In this document: one piece after another, positions 1 through 7,897 of the stretch
Numbering within the stretch: position 1 is the first letter of the stretch
Layout: each line of letters starts with the position of its first letter
Source of the DNA: Comamonas kerstersii
GTDB lineage: Bacteria; Pseudomonadota; Gammaproteobacteria; Burkholderiales; Burkholderiaceae_C
Reading direction: 5' to 3'
NCBI RefSeq assembly: GCF_008801935.1
Contig: NZ_VZOT01000003.1
Coordinates: forward strand, 248,001-312,000
DNA: 64,000 nt
Translations under genes and position numbers: made by a program
Notes under the pieces: generated by a model
The model's database searches: none
Seen by the model: the letters and a program-made list of their open reading frames with translations, nothing else
Told to the model about the DNA's origin: nothing

Positions 1-306
1 AGCGGGCTCCACCCCGATCATGGGCAGATCCGGCAGGGCCGCACGCAGCGACTCCACCGCCGCAGCCGTGGCCGTATTGCAGGCAATCACCAGCGCCTTG
101 ATGCCATGCCGGGCACGCAGATGGTGGGCAATCGCATGCGTGCGCGCCTGCACAAAGGCATCGCCACGCTCGCCATAGGGCGCATGGCCGCTGTCTGCCA
201 GATAGACAAAGTGCTCCTGCGGTAATTCATGGCGCAGCGCCTGCAGCACGCTCAGGCCACCAATACCGCTGTCAAAAACACCAATGGGCGCAGCTGCCAA
301 GGTCAT
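1..306 (-). CDS. murI: Glutamate racemase, N-terminal part (runs off the left edge)
   Basis: Glutamate racemase interconverts L- and D-glutamate in the cytoplasm and supplies D-glutamate for peptidoglycan. Only the first 102 codons lie in the window. The translation begins MTLAAAPIGVFDSGIGGLSV, the classic racemase start with the first catalytic region (FDSGIGGLSVL), and continues through YLADSGHAPYG and VIACNTATA, which carries the first catalytic cysteine. The ATG at 306 was chosen because the conserved IGVFDSGIGG block follows directly. The second catalytic cysteine and the C-terminal half are outside the window. The next gene on the same strand (cytochrome c) lies 156 bases upstream. Confidence 0.93.
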   Translation of the reverse strand, partial: MTLAAAPIGVFDSGIGGLSVLQALRHELPQEHFVYLADSGHAPYGERGDAFVQARTHAIAHHLRARHGIKALVIACNTATAAAVESLRAALPDLPMIGVEPA

Positions 307-462
307 GATGTGAAAAAAGTCCGGAAGTCCACACAACAAGCCGCCAAGTATGCGCCTGCGCAGCCCATGGGCGAAGGCTGCAGACAACAAACCCCTGCAG
401 GCCTGGGCCTTGCAGGGGCTCGTGACATACGCAAGCTCGCAGTCAACGCCGCGAACACCACC

Positions 463-1146
463 CTAGGGCATGGTTTCAAGATAGGTGGCCACCGCTGCAA
501 TGTCCTGGTCCGTCATGGCCTTGGTCACGAATGCCATGTTCGGGTCAGAGCGCACGGTGCTGCCATCGCGGTAGCGCTTGAGCGTCATGTCCACATAACC
601 GTAATGCTGGCCAGCAATGCGCGGCAGGCGCTCATTGCCATGACCGTCGGCAGCGTGGCAGTTGATGCAGATGCGCCCATAGTAAGCCTTGCCTCGGGCG
701 TACAGTTCCTGGTCTGCAGGCTGACGCACAGGCAGTTTTTCCTTCTCGTAGAACAGCACCATGCCCACCATCTCATCGCGGTTCATGGCCTTGAGAATAC
801 CTTCCATGAAAGCGTTCTTGCGCTCACTCTGCGAGAACTGGCGAATCTGTTCCACCAGATACGCCGGGTTCTGCCCCTCCAGATAAGGCACTTCCAGAAA
901 CTCGCGGCTTTTCTGTGGTCCGTGGCAGTTGGCACACACTGCTGCGACTTTCTTGCCGAGGCTGTACAGCCGCTGACCCAGTTCCGGGTTGCCCTGGGCC
1001 TCCTGCAAACGCGCCTGCAGCGCTGCCTGGGTGATAGGTTGCTTGGAGTTGCTGCCAGCCATGGACCATGGTGCAACCAGCGACAACGCGGCAATCAATG
1101 CGGTTTTCAGGCACAGATGCCGCGGAACACAAAAGCGCAAATGCAT
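463..1146 (-). CDS. Exported diheme cytochrome c (c4/c553-like)
   Basis: A 227-residue protein with a signal peptide at the N-terminus (MHLRFCVPRHLCLKTALIAA, cleaved near SMAGS) and two CxxCH heme-attachment motifs, CANCH and CINCH, about 100 residues apart. This is the pattern of periplasmic diheme cytochromes of the c4/c553 class, which shuttle electrons to terminal oxidases or other periplasmic acceptors. Methionines suitable as axial ligands follow each CxxCH. Reading frame extends 40 codons further upstream, but the ATG at 1146 directly precedes the signal peptide, so that start was chosen. It is divergent from the chemoreceptor gene to its right. The exact redox partner cannot be told from sequence. 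Confidence 0.85.
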   Translation of the reverse strand: MHLRFCVPRHLCLKTALIAALSLVAPWSMAGSNSKQPITQAALQARLQEAQGNPELGQRLYSLGKKVAAVCANCHGPQKSREFLEVPYLEGQNPAYLVEQIRQFSQSERKNAFMEGILKAMNRDEMVGMVLFYEKEKLPVRQPADQELYARGKAYYGRICINCHAADGHGNERLPRIAGQHYGYVDMTLKRYRDGSTVRSDPNMAFVTKAMTDQDIAAVATYLETMP

Positions 1147-1419
1147 GGGTCGTTCAAAGCAAGAGGTGTAGGACAAAACCTCACCATTATCAATACATCT
1201 TCTTGCGATTCCAGCCCCTGTCTGCAGCTTCAACAAAGCTTGATCCAACAACTTGTCAAAGCGCAAAAAACACGCTCAATCAGCCTCGGACTAACCCTCA
1301 ATACGCGTATGCACCAATACGCTTTTACTTACGTTTGGTTTCAACTAGGGTTTCGCACGATCGTTCGTTTTTGAAAAGCGCCTGGCTGGTCCGCTCGACC
1401 AGCGCCGCATTGGAAGGTC
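1147..1419. other. Divergent intergenic region, cytochrome c / chemoreceptor
   Basis: This 273-base spacer must hold both promoters. It is AT-richer than its flanks. I looked for a flagellar sigma-28 promoter before the chemoreceptor and did not find a convincing one. A small repeated motif, CAATACGC, occurs twice near 1299-1321. No small ORF with family resemblance is apparent. Confidence 0.4.
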
Positions 1420-3066
1420 ATGGTGAACCGCCGCATGAAACACATCAGCGTGACAAAAAAACTCTGGCTCAGCGTAGTCTGCATCGTTCTGGGGGCCATC
1501 ATCATCGTGGGCCATGCAGGCTATAACTCCGCCAGCCACCAGCAAAAGTTCAACCAGCAGGACAGCCTGCTGTCACAACGACTGGATCAGGCCGCACAGT
1601 GGAGCGCACTGGCCCAGGTCAACACCGTGCGCACACAGGCTGCACTGGCCAGCGGCAGCGCCGAGGATGCCCGTCGCTTTGAAGCGCAGATGGCACAGAC
1701 CCAGTCCACGCTGCAGATGCTGATTCAGCAGCTCACCACCACCAGCCTCGACGCTGAGCAGCAGGCCACGGTGCAGCTGCTGGCCCAGCAGCGCCAGCAG
1801 CTGCAAAGCCTGGGTGCACAGGCGCTGCAACTGAAAGCGCAGGGGCACAGCCTGCAGCTGCAGGATCTGCGTCAGCGCTATGACCAGGCCGCACAGGCCT
1901 ACATCCAGGCACTGCAGCAGTTTGTGAGTCAGCAGGCCGAGCAGCTGGCGCAGATGCGCTCTGACATGGGCGCCGCACGCCAGGGCGTAGTGCGTGCCGC
2001 TGCCATCAACATGGTGTTTCTGCTGCTGGGCATTGCCGTGGGTGCCTATCTGCTGATCAACAGCATCCGCCGCTCGCTGCAGCAGGCCAACCAGATGGCC
2101 GAACAGATTGCCAGTGGTAATCTGAACATCACGCACCAGAGCACACGGCGTGACGAATTCGGTCAGCTGCTGCAGTCGCTGCAGCACATGAGACAGTCTC
2201 TGTCGCGCATGATCGAAGACGTGCGCCACAGCGGTGAAGCCATTCACCTGGCCAGCGATGAAATCGCCTCGGGCAACCAGGACCTTTCACAGCGCACTGA
2301 AATCACCTCCAGCCACCTGCAGCAGGCCGCAGCTGCCATGGTGCAGCTGACCCAGACCCTGCAGGACACTGCCCACAGCGCCCAGCAGGCGGCAGAGATG
2401 GCACAGCAGGCCTGCGGCGTAGCCCAGCATGGCGGCACCGTCGTGCATGACGTGGTCCAGACCATGACCGACATCCACCAGCGCAGCCAGAAGATTGCCG
2501 ACATCATCGGCGTGATCGACGGCATTGCCTTCCAAACCAACATCCTGGCGCTGAACGCTGCCGTAGAGGCTGCGCGTGCAGGCGATCAGGGCCGTGGCTT
2601 TGCCGTGGTCGCTGCCGAAGTGCGCTCCCTGGCTCAGCGCAGTGCACAGGCCACCAAGGAAATCAAGGCGCTGATTCAGGCCTCCGTAGACCGCATTGCC
2701 GATGGTGCACAGCTGGCGCAGGACGCAGGCAGCACCATGACCGAAGTGGTACAGGCCATCCAGCATGTCACCCAGGTCATGGAAAACATCAACCACCATG
2801 CGGCTGAACAGCGTGACGGCGTAGCGCATGTCAATGAAGCCGTGGGCTCACTCGACCAGATGACACAGCAAAACGCCGCCCTGGTCGAAGAAAGCGCCGC
2901 GGCAGCCCACAGCCTGCGCGCCCAGTCGGAGCATCTGCGTGCACTGGTGCAGCGTTTCAAGGTGCAGCATGAAGCAGCGCAACCTACAGAGTCACTGCAA
3001 CGCATACCAGCATCATTGGGCAGCGCGGGTCAGCCCATCCAGCAAGCCGCTGCGCTCACGGTCTGA
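1420..3066 (+). CDS. Methyl-accepting chemotaxis protein
   Basis: A 548-residue inner-membrane chemoreceptor. Transmembrane segment 1 is at about residues 14-31 and segment 2 at about 192-212. Between them is a glutamine-rich helical periplasmic sensor domain of the four-helix-bundle type. A HAMP linker follows (about 213-265), then the cytoplasmic signalling domain with the hairpin tip, including [20 protein letters not shown] and [16 protein letters not shown]. The C-terminal methylation helix ends in [20 protein letters not shown]. It should control the CheA kinase through CheW. An alternative start is the ATG at 1435 ([11 protein letters not shown]); neither start has an ideal ribosome binding site. 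The ligand is unknown, though the neighbouring nitrate sensor gene makes a nitrogen-related ligand conceivable. Confidence 0.92.
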   Translation: MVNRRMKHISVTKKLWLSVVCIVLGAIIIVGHAGYNSASHQQKFNQQDSLLSQRLDQAAQWSALAQVNTVRTQAALASGSAEDARRFEAQMAQTQSTLQMLIQQLTTTSLDAEQQATVQLLAQQRQQLQSLGAQALQLKAQGHSLQLQDLRQRYDQAAQAYIQALQQFVSQQAEQLAQMRSDMGAARQGVVRAAAINMVFLLLGIAVGAYLLINSIRRSLQQANQMAEQIASGNLNITHQSTRRDEFGQLLQSLQHMRQSLSRMIEDVRHSGEAIHLASDEIASGNQDLSQRTEITSSHLQQAAAAMVQLTQTLQDTAHSAQQAAEMAQQACGVAQHGGTVVHDVVQTMTDIHQRSQKIADIIGVIDGIAFQTNILALNAAVEAARAGDQGRGFAVVAAEVRSLAQRSAQATKEIKALIQASVDRIADGAQLAQDAGSTMTEVVQAIQHVTQVMENINHHAAEQRDGVAHVNEAVGSLDQMTQQNAALVEESAAAAHSLRAQSEHLRALVQRFKVQHEAAQPTESLQRIPASLGSAGQPIQQAAALTV

Positions 3067-3135
3067 GCGCCTGTCTGGTGCTCTACGGCATAAAAATTGC
3101 ACCACAGCGGGGAATCACCATTCCCAAGCCCCGCC

Positions 3136-4386
3136 ATGGATACTGCCCTGCACTTTCTGACCGCTGCACGCCAGTGTGAAATCAATGAACTGCAACAGCT
3201 GCTGCGCACCAGCAGCTTTGTTCGGACACTTGCCGAACTGATCCATGCCCTGCAAAAGGAAAGAGGCCTGTCCAGCATCTGGCTGGCCAGCCAAGGCAGT
3301 CGTGCTGCGCAATCCTTGCAGGCGCAGCGTATATCCAGCGATCAGGCCATTGCCACCGTGCGCGACATGCTGCATACGCTCGATGTCTCCAGTCTTTCGG
3401 GTGGGCAAGGTGCTCGCCTGTGCAGCGATATTGCCTATGTATTGCAAGGCATTGAGGCGCTGCCTGCGCTGCGCCAGCACGTCACGCAGCAGCGCCTGAG
3501 CGTCAACGACTCGACACAAGCCTATGCACGCCTGATTGCAGGCTTGCTGGCGGTCGTGTTTGAAGCCGCAGACAGCGCCACTTACCCCAGCATCTCTCGC
3601 CTGCTGGTGGCCATGTTCCACTTCATGCAGGGCAAGGAGCTGGCAGGTCAGGAGCGTGCCACCGGCGCAGCAGCCTTTAGCGCTGGGCGCAGCGACAGCG
3701 AGCGCCAGCAGCACTGGCTGCATTTGATTGAGTCGCAGGAACGCTGCTTTCAGGTGTTCGCGGAATGCGCGCCTGCCGATCTGATCCTTGAGTGGAATCA
3801 GCTCGTCGTCATGGGCCCTGACCAGATCACCATTGAACGTCTCAGACGGATTGGCTGTACAGCCATAGCCAGCGCGCCACTGCCACGTGATCTCAGCGAA
3901 GTGTGGTTTGAAGCATGCACCCACGTCATGGATGGCATGCACCAGATTGAATCGAAACTGGCTCAAACGCTGGTTCAGGAATGTACGGCCCACCTGCACA
4001 GTGCGCAGCAAGCGCTGAAGCAGCCAGCCCAGCTCACACAGCCGAGCACAGAAGATGTATGGCCTGAATTCTTTGCCCAAGCCTCCAGGCACTCATGGGA
4101 TGCACAGCTCACAACCCAGTTCAAAGCCTCCGTGCTACAGGTCGTTCAGGAACAGTCACAACGCCTGCAGACCATGCGCACTGAGCTAGAAGCTGTCCGG
4201 CAGGCCCTGAATGAACGCAAAGTCGTGGAACGCGCCAAGGGCATGCTGATGACGCAGCAAAACCTCAGCGAGAGCCAGGCCCACAAGCTGCTTCGCCAGA
4301 CTGCGATGACACAGAACCGCCGCATTGTGGACGTCGCCCAGTCTGTACTGTCGATGGCTGAACTGCTGAATCTGCGCGAAACATAA
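3136..4386 (+). CDS. nasR: Nitrate/nitrite-responsive antiterminator (NIT-ANTAR protein)
   Basis: A 416-residue protein with an N-terminal helical NIT (nitrate/nitrite sensing) domain, recognisable by ELIHALQKERGLSSIWLASQ near residues 30-60, and a C-terminal ANTAR RNA-binding domain at about 345-415 (VVERAKGMLMTQQNLSESQA then RRIVDVAQSVLSMAELL). This is the NasR architecture of Klebsiella oxytoca, where nitrate binding lets the ANTAR domain bind tandem RNA hairpins and stop transcription termination in the nas leader. Here the gene sits directly before the nrt genes, and two leaders of matching design occur at 4387-4555 and 7727-7897. The ATG at 3136 was preferred over an in-frame start at 3097. 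The promoter of the next operon begins at the stop codon. Confidence 0.93.
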   Translation: MDTALHFLTAARQCEINELQQLLRTSSFVRTLAELIHALQKERGLSSIWLASQGSRAAQSLQAQRISSDQAIATVRDMLHTLDVSSLSGGQGARLCSDIAYVLQGIEALPALRQHVTQQRLSVNDSTQAYARLIAGLLAVVFEAADSATYPSISRLLVAMFHFMQGKELAGQERATGAAAFSAGRSDSERQQHWLHLIESQERCFQVFAECAPADLILEWNQLVVMGPDQITIERLRRIGCTAIASAPLPRDLSEVWFEACTHVMDGMHQIESKLAQTLVQECTAHLHSAQQALKQPAQLTQPSTEDVWPEFFAQASRHSWDAQLTTQFKASVLQVVQEQSQRLQTMRTELEAVRQALNERKVVERAKGMLMTQQNLSESQAHKLLRQTAMTQNRRIVDVAQSVLSMAELLNLRET

Positions 4387-4387
4387 A

Positions 4388-4404
4388 CTGGCACGCTTCG
4401 TGCA
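4388..4404 (+). promoter_or_regulatory. Sigma-54 type promoter of the nrt operon
   Basis: The sequence CTGGCACGCTTCGTGCA matches the sigma-54 consensus TGGCACG-N4-TTGC with one change in the -12 element. The invariant GG (4390-4391) and GC (4402-4403) are exactly 10 bases apart. Transcription should start near 4415, just before the leader hairpins. The Klebsiella nasF operon has the same combination of a sigma-54 promoter and a NasR leader. Confidence 0.72.
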
Positions 4405-4421
4405 TACAGATGCAACGAATC

Positions 4422-4511
4422 CCGGCCAACGGCGGTCTGGAGACAGTACATCAAGGACAACGGCGTCCCATCCCCTGCTCTGGCAGGCCGGATCGGGACG
4501 CCGTTTGTTTT
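4422..4511 (+). promoter_or_regulatory. NasR (ANTAR) antiterminator leader with intrinsic terminator, upstream of nrtA
   Basis: Hairpin 1 (4422-4440) has the stem CCGGCC/GGTC(T)GG and the hexaloop AACGGC. Hairpin 2 (4455-4468) has the stem GGAC/GTCC and the same hexaloop AACGGC. A strong terminator pairs AACGGCGTCCC (4459-4469) with GGGACGCCGTT (4495-4505) and is followed by a T-rich tail (TGTTTTCT). The loop and right arm of hairpin 2 are the left arm of the terminator, so the two structures exclude each other. ANTAR target RNAs are known to be two hairpins with six-base loops carrying A at position 1 and G at position 4; both loops fit. Nitrate-bound NasR would stabilise the hairpins and allow read-through. 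Confidence 0.85.
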
Positions 4512-4555
4512 CTACCTCTTATGCGTTCTTAGTTCAGCCTCGAAGGAGCAGTACC

Positions 4556-5833
4556 ATGGCACAACACCCCTCTGCCAACCCCATTGCGCAAACTGCGACC
4601 AATCCCTCCCGCCGCCGCTTTCTGAGCCAATCGTCCAGCATGGCTGCTGGCGCCCTGCTCTACACACAGCTGGGCCACCATGGTGCCTGGGCCGCAGGAT
4701 CTGATGCCCCTGAAAAAAAGGAAGTCAAGATCGGATTCATTCCGCTGACAGACTGCGCCAGCGTCGTCATGGCCTCCGTGCTGGGCTTTGACCAGAAATA
4801 CGGCGTCAAGATCATTCCCACCAAGGAAGCCAGTTGGGCCGGTGTGCGCGACAAACTCAGCAATGGCGACCTGGACATGGCCCATGTGCTCTATGGTCTG
4901 GTCTATGGCCTGCAGCTGGGCGTTGGCGGCGCGAAAAAGGACATGGCCGTTCTGATGACGCTCAACAACAATGGCCAGGCCATCAGCCTCTCCAAGAAAC
5001 TGGCAGACAAAGGTGCTGTGGATGCCGCCAGCCTGGCCCAGCTCATGGCCAAGGAAAAGCGCGATTACACCTTTGCCCAGACCTTCCCCACCGGCACACA
5101 CGCCATGTGGCTGTACTACTGGCTGGCCAGCGCAGGCATCAACCCGTTCAAAGATGCGAAGGTCATCACCGTCCCGCCTCCACAGATGGTGGCCAATATG
5201 CGCGTGGGCAACATGGATGGCTTCTGCGTGGGCGAACCCTGGAACCACCGCGCCATCATGGACAAGATTGGCATCACCGCAGTGACCTCTCAGGACATCT
5301 GGCAGGACCACCCAGAAAAGGTGCTGGGCACCACGGCCGACTTCGTCAAACAGAACCCCAACACCGCGCGCGCCGTGATGATGGCAATTCTCGAAGCCAG
5401 TCAGTGGATTGACGCCAGCCTGCAGAACAAGGTCAAGATGGCCGAAACCATTGCCGACAAGTCCTACGTCAACACCAACGTAGACGCCATCAACCAGCGC
5501 ATTCTGGGCCGCTACCAGAACGGCCTGGGCAAGACCTGGGACGACGCCAACCACATGAAGTTCTTCAACGATGGCAGCGTGAACTTCCCCTATCTGTCGG
5601 ATGGCATGTGGTTCCTCACCCAGCACAAGCGCTGGGGCTTGCTCAAGGAGCACCCTGACTATCTCGCCGTGGCCCAGCAGATCAACCAGATTGATCTGTA
5701 CAAGCAGGCGGCCTCACAGCTGAACATTGCCGTGCCCAAGAACGTCATGCGCAGCAGCAAACTCATTGACGGCAAGGTCTGGGACGGCAGCAATCCCGCC
5801 CAGTACGCCGACAGCTTTGCCATCAAAGTTTAA
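4556..5833 (+). CDS. nrtA: Nitrate ABC transporter, periplasmic substrate-binding protein (NrtA/NasF)
   Basis: A 425-residue binding protein of the NrtA/CmpA family. The N-terminus carries a twin-arginine export signal (NPSRRRFLSQ, then a short hydrophobic stretch ending GAWAAG), as usual for NrtA. The mature part contains IGFIPLTDCASVVMASVLGF and GNMDGFCVGEPWNHRA, family signatures for nitrate/nitrite or bicarbonate binders. It delivers nitrate to the NrtB-NrtD complex. The start at 4556 follows a good Shine-Dalgarno sequence (AAGGAG, 4543-4548) and is the first ATG after the attenuator. First gene of nrtABD, with 11 bases to nrtB. A bicarbonate-binding role (CmpA) is possible by sequence alone but unlikely in this cluster. 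Confidence 0.93.
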   Translation: MAQHPSANPIAQTATNPSRRRFLSQSSSMAAGALLYTQLGHHGAWAAGSDAPEKKEVKIGFIPLTDCASVVMASVLGFDQKYGVKIIPTKEASWAGVRDKLSNGDLDMAHVLYGLVYGLQLGVGGAKKDMAVLMTLNNNGQAISLSKKLADKGAVDAASLAQLMAKEKRDYTFAQTFPTGTHAMWLYYWLASAGINPFKDAKVITVPPPQMVANMRVGNMDGFCVGEPWNHRAIMDKIGITAVTSQDIWQDHPEKVLGTTADFVKQNPNTARAVMMAILEASQWIDASLQNKVKMAETIADKSYVNTNVDAINQRILGRYQNGLGKTWDDANHMKFFNDGSVNFPYLSDGMWFLTQHKRWGLLKEHPDYLAVAQQINQIDLYKQAASQLNIAVPKNVMRSSKLIDGKVWDGSNPAQYADSFAIKV

Positions 5834-5844
5834 GGAGCACTTCC

Positions 5845-6786
5845 ATGGTCAGTGCCGTTTTCCACACCCCAGTGCCTGCTGCATCAAGCGCACCACCTGC
5901 GAGCAGCGCCACCCCATCTACGCCCACGCCGGATCACAGCACAAGCGCTGCTGCCCCTGCTACTGCGGCCAGCGCAACACATGCAAAAGCCCCTGTGGCA
6001 CAGACGGCTCACAAACTCGCCAGCGCAGCTTTTCCGCCTTTGCTGGGTTTTGTGCTGCTGATTGGCATGTGGTCGCTGATTTCCAGCTCCACCGACGGAG
6101 CCATCCCTACCCCACTGGCGACCTGGCAGCAGGCCATCACGGTGTTCAGTGATCCGTTCTACCGCAATGGCCCTAATGACCAGGGCATCGGCTGGAATGT
6201 GCTGTCTTCACTGCAGCGTGTGGCCATGGGCTTTGGTCTGGCGGCACTGGTCGGCATTCCGCTGGGCTTTGTGATTGGGCGCTTTGCGTTTCTCTCGCGC
6301 ATGTGCAACCCCATCATTGGCCTGCTGCGCCCTGTCTCCCCCCTGGCCTGGCTGCCCATCGGTCTGCTGGTCTTTCAGGGTGCCAACCCTGCCGCCATCT
6401 GGACCATCTTCATCTGCTCCATCTGGCCCATGGTCATCAACACGGCCGTTGGCGTACAGCGCGTACCGCAGGACTACATGAACGTAGCCCGAGTGCTCAA
6501 CCTCTCCGAATGGAAGATCGCCACCACCATCCTGTTCCCAGCCGTGCTGCCCTATCTGCTGACCGGTGTGCGTCTGGCCGTGGGCACCGCCTGGCTGGTG
6601 ATCGTGGCAGCCGAGATGCTGACTGGCGGCGTAGGCATTGGCTTCTGGGTCTGGGACGAATGGAACAACCTGAACGTGACCAACATCATCATCGCCATCT
6701 TTGTCATCGGCGTAGTCGGTCTGATGCTGGAGTGGGCGCTGGTCAAACTGGCGTCGGCCTTTACATATGAAGAGGTGAAGTCATGA
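5845..6786 (+). CDS. nrtB: Nitrate ABC transporter permease (NrtB/NasE)
   Basis: A 313-residue inner-membrane permease of the NrtB/TauC/SsuC family. It has about six transmembrane helices and the coupling-loop motif EAA-like segment around VARVLNLSEWKIATTILFPA. The first 60 residues are an unusual low-complexity extension rich in Ala, Ser, Pro and Thr, before the first helix (AFPPLLGFVLLIGMWSL). The start follows AAGGAG. The stop overlaps the start of the ATPase gene (ATGA), showing translational coupling. It forms the channel for nitrate uptake with NrtA and NrtD. Confidence 0.93.
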   Translation: MVSAVFHTPVPAASSAPPASSATPSTPTPDHSTSAAAPATAASATHAKAPVAQTAHKLASAAFPPLLGFVLLIGMWSLISSSTDGAIPTPLATWQQAITVFSDPFYRNGPNDQGIGWNVLSSLQRVAMGFGLAALVGIPLGFVIGRFAFLSRMCNPIIGLLRPVSPLAWLPIGLLVFQGANPAAIWTIFICSIWPMVINTAVGVQRVPQDYMNVARVLNLSEWKIATTILFPAVLPYLLTGVRLAVGTAWLVIVAAEMLTGGVGIGFWVWDEWNNLNVTNIIIAIFVIGVVGLMLEWALVKLASAFTYEEVKS

Positions 6787-7583
6787 GCGATAAATTCATC
6801 GAGATCCAGAACGTCGCACAGACCTTCCAGACCAGCAAGGGCCTGTTCCCTGCGCTGCGCGACATCAACCTCAGCATTACCAAGGGCGAGTTTGTCAGCC
6901 TCATCGGCCACTCGGGCTGCGGCAAGTCCACCCTGCTCAACCTGATTGCAGGCCTGACCACACCCACAGCAGGCGTGCTGCTGTGTGCCAATCGTGAAAT
7001 CAAAGGCCCCGGCCCGGAACGCGCCGTGGTGTTCCAGAACCACTCGCTGCTGCCCTGGCTGACCTGCCACGCCAACGTCTATCTGGCTGTGGAGCGCGTG
7101 TTTGACAAGCATGAAAGCAAGGCCCAGCTCAAGGCCCGCACCGATGCGGCCCTGGAACTGGTGGGCCTGAGCCATGCAGCCAGCAAACGTCCCGGTGAAA
7201 TCTCCGGCGGCATGAAGCAGCGCGTAGGCATTGCCCGTGCGCTGTCCATGGAGCCACAGGTGCTGCTCATGGACGAACCCTTTGGTGCACTGGATGCCCT
7301 CACCCGCGCCAAGCTGCAGGATGAGCTGCAGGAAATCGTGGCGCGCACGCAAAGCACCGTCGTCATGGTCACGCATGATGTGGACGAAGCCGTGCTGCTT
7401 TCCGACAAGATCGTGATGATGACCAACGGCCCTGCCGCCACCATTGGTGAAGTGCTGCCCGTCCCCCTGCCCCGCCCGCGCGACCGCGTGACTCTGGCGG
7501 AGAATGCCGACTACCAGCGTTGCCGCAAGGCCGTGATTGACTTTCTATACGCGCGCCAGAAGCACGTGGAAAAAGCCGCCTGA
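6783..7583 (+). CDS. nrtD: Nitrate ABC transporter ATP-binding protein (NrtD/NasD)
   Basis: A 266-residue ABC ATPase. Walker A is GHSGCGKST (about residue 43), the ABC signature is ISGGMKQRVGIARAL, Walker B is QVLLMDEPFGALDAL, and the H-loop is VVMVTHDVDEAV. It powers nitrate import through NrtB. It lacks the C-terminal NrtA-like sensor domain found in cyanobacterial NrtC, so it corresponds to the short NrtD/NasD form. The start overlaps the nrtB stop by 4 bases. The operon closes with a terminator 20 bases downstream. Confidence 0.93.
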   Translation: MSDKFIEIQNVAQTFQTSKGLFPALRDINLSITKGEFVSLIGHSGCGKSTLLNLIAGLTTPTAGVLLCANREIKGPGPERAVVFQNHSLLPWLTCHANVYLAVERVFDKHESKAQLKARTDAALELVGLSHAASKRPGEISGGMKQRVGIARALSMEPQVLLMDEPFGALDALTRAKLQDELQEIVARTQSTVVMVTHDVDEAVLLSDKIVMMTNGPAATIGEVLPVPLPRPRDRVTLAENADYQRCRKAVIDFLYARQKHVEKAA

Positions 7584-7602
7584 TCACCGCCGCACCACCC
7601 AA

Positions 7603-7626
7603 GCCACCTGCACAGGTGGCTTTTTT
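7603..7626 (+). terminator. Intrinsic terminator of the nrt operon
   Basis: GCCACCTG and CAGGTGGC form an 8-bp stem with a two-base loop, followed by six T residues. It separates the transporter operon from the nirB operon, so the reductases depend on their own promoter and leader. Confidence 0.9.
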
Positions 7627-7666
7627 CATGCACCGTCTATTGCTGCACGCTCAGCTTGGCGCATGG

Positions 7667-7681
7667 GCACCATCACGGTGC
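7667..7681 (+). promoter_or_regulatory. Candidate NtrC enhancer site upstream of nirB
   Basis: GCACC-ATCAC-GGTGC is a perfect inverted repeat that matches the enterobacterial NtrC consensus (GCACC-N5-GGTGC). It lies about 85 bases before the predicted start of the sigma-54 promoter, a usual enhancer position. NtrC binding itself is inferred. Confidence 0.65.
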
Positions 7682-7733
7682 AACACCCGGCCACGCGCGC
7701 CATACTTTCAAGCTCCACCGGTAATGCTCTGGC

Positions 7734-7749
7734 TGGCACAACTCTTGCA
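7734..7749 (+). promoter_or_regulatory. Sigma-54 type promoter of the nirBD-nasA-cobA operon
   Basis: TGGCACAACTCTTGCA is a close match to TGGCACG-N4-TTGCA, with GG (7735-7736) and GC (7747-7748) exactly 10 bases apart. The start point would be near 7760, at the first base of the leader hairpins. Confidence 0.8.
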
Positions 7750-7757
7750 GTAATCAG

Positions 7758-7864
7758 CTTGCAACCAACGCTGGTTGCAGGGTTGAGGTGCAACGATGGA
7801 CCAGAACCCAAGACAAAGGCGTCTTTCCTCGCGGCCATGCTGCGCAGGGAATGGCGCCTTTTTT
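7758..7864 (+). promoter_or_regulatory. NasR (ANTAR) antiterminator leader with intrinsic terminator, upstream of nirB
   Basis: Three hairpins with six-base loops follow one another. Stem TTGCAACC/GGTTGCAG carries AACGCT (loop 7767-7772). Stem GGTGC/GGACC, with one mismatch, carries AACGAT (7792-7797). Stem AAGAC/GTCTT carries AAAGGC (7815-7820). Every loop has A1 and G4, the ANTAR target rule. The terminator pairs AAAGGCG (7815-7821) with CGCCTTT (7855-7861), followed by a T tract. As in the nrtA leader, the last hexaloop is the terminator's left arm. It should couple nitrite and nitrate reductase expression to nitrate through NasR. Confidence 0.82.
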
Positions 7865-7897
7865 GTTTCCTAGTCCAACACACGCACGAGGGTCGTA

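Noticed and set aside
392..418. Hairpin CCCCTGCA/TGCAGGGG between murI and the cytochrome gene
   Set aside because: It has no T run on either strand and lies in the promoter-side spacer of murI, so I do not call it a terminator.
1147..1419. Flagellar (sigma-28) promoter for the chemoreceptor
   Set aside because: No sequence close to TAAAGTTT-N11-GCCGATAA was found.
4397..4419. Hairpin TTCGTGCAT/ATGCAACGAA before nrtA as the first ANTAR hairpin
   Set aside because: It overlaps the sigma-54 type promoter and would lie mostly upstream of the transcription start; its loop also does not form a clean six-base loop. The two AACGGC hairpins fit better.
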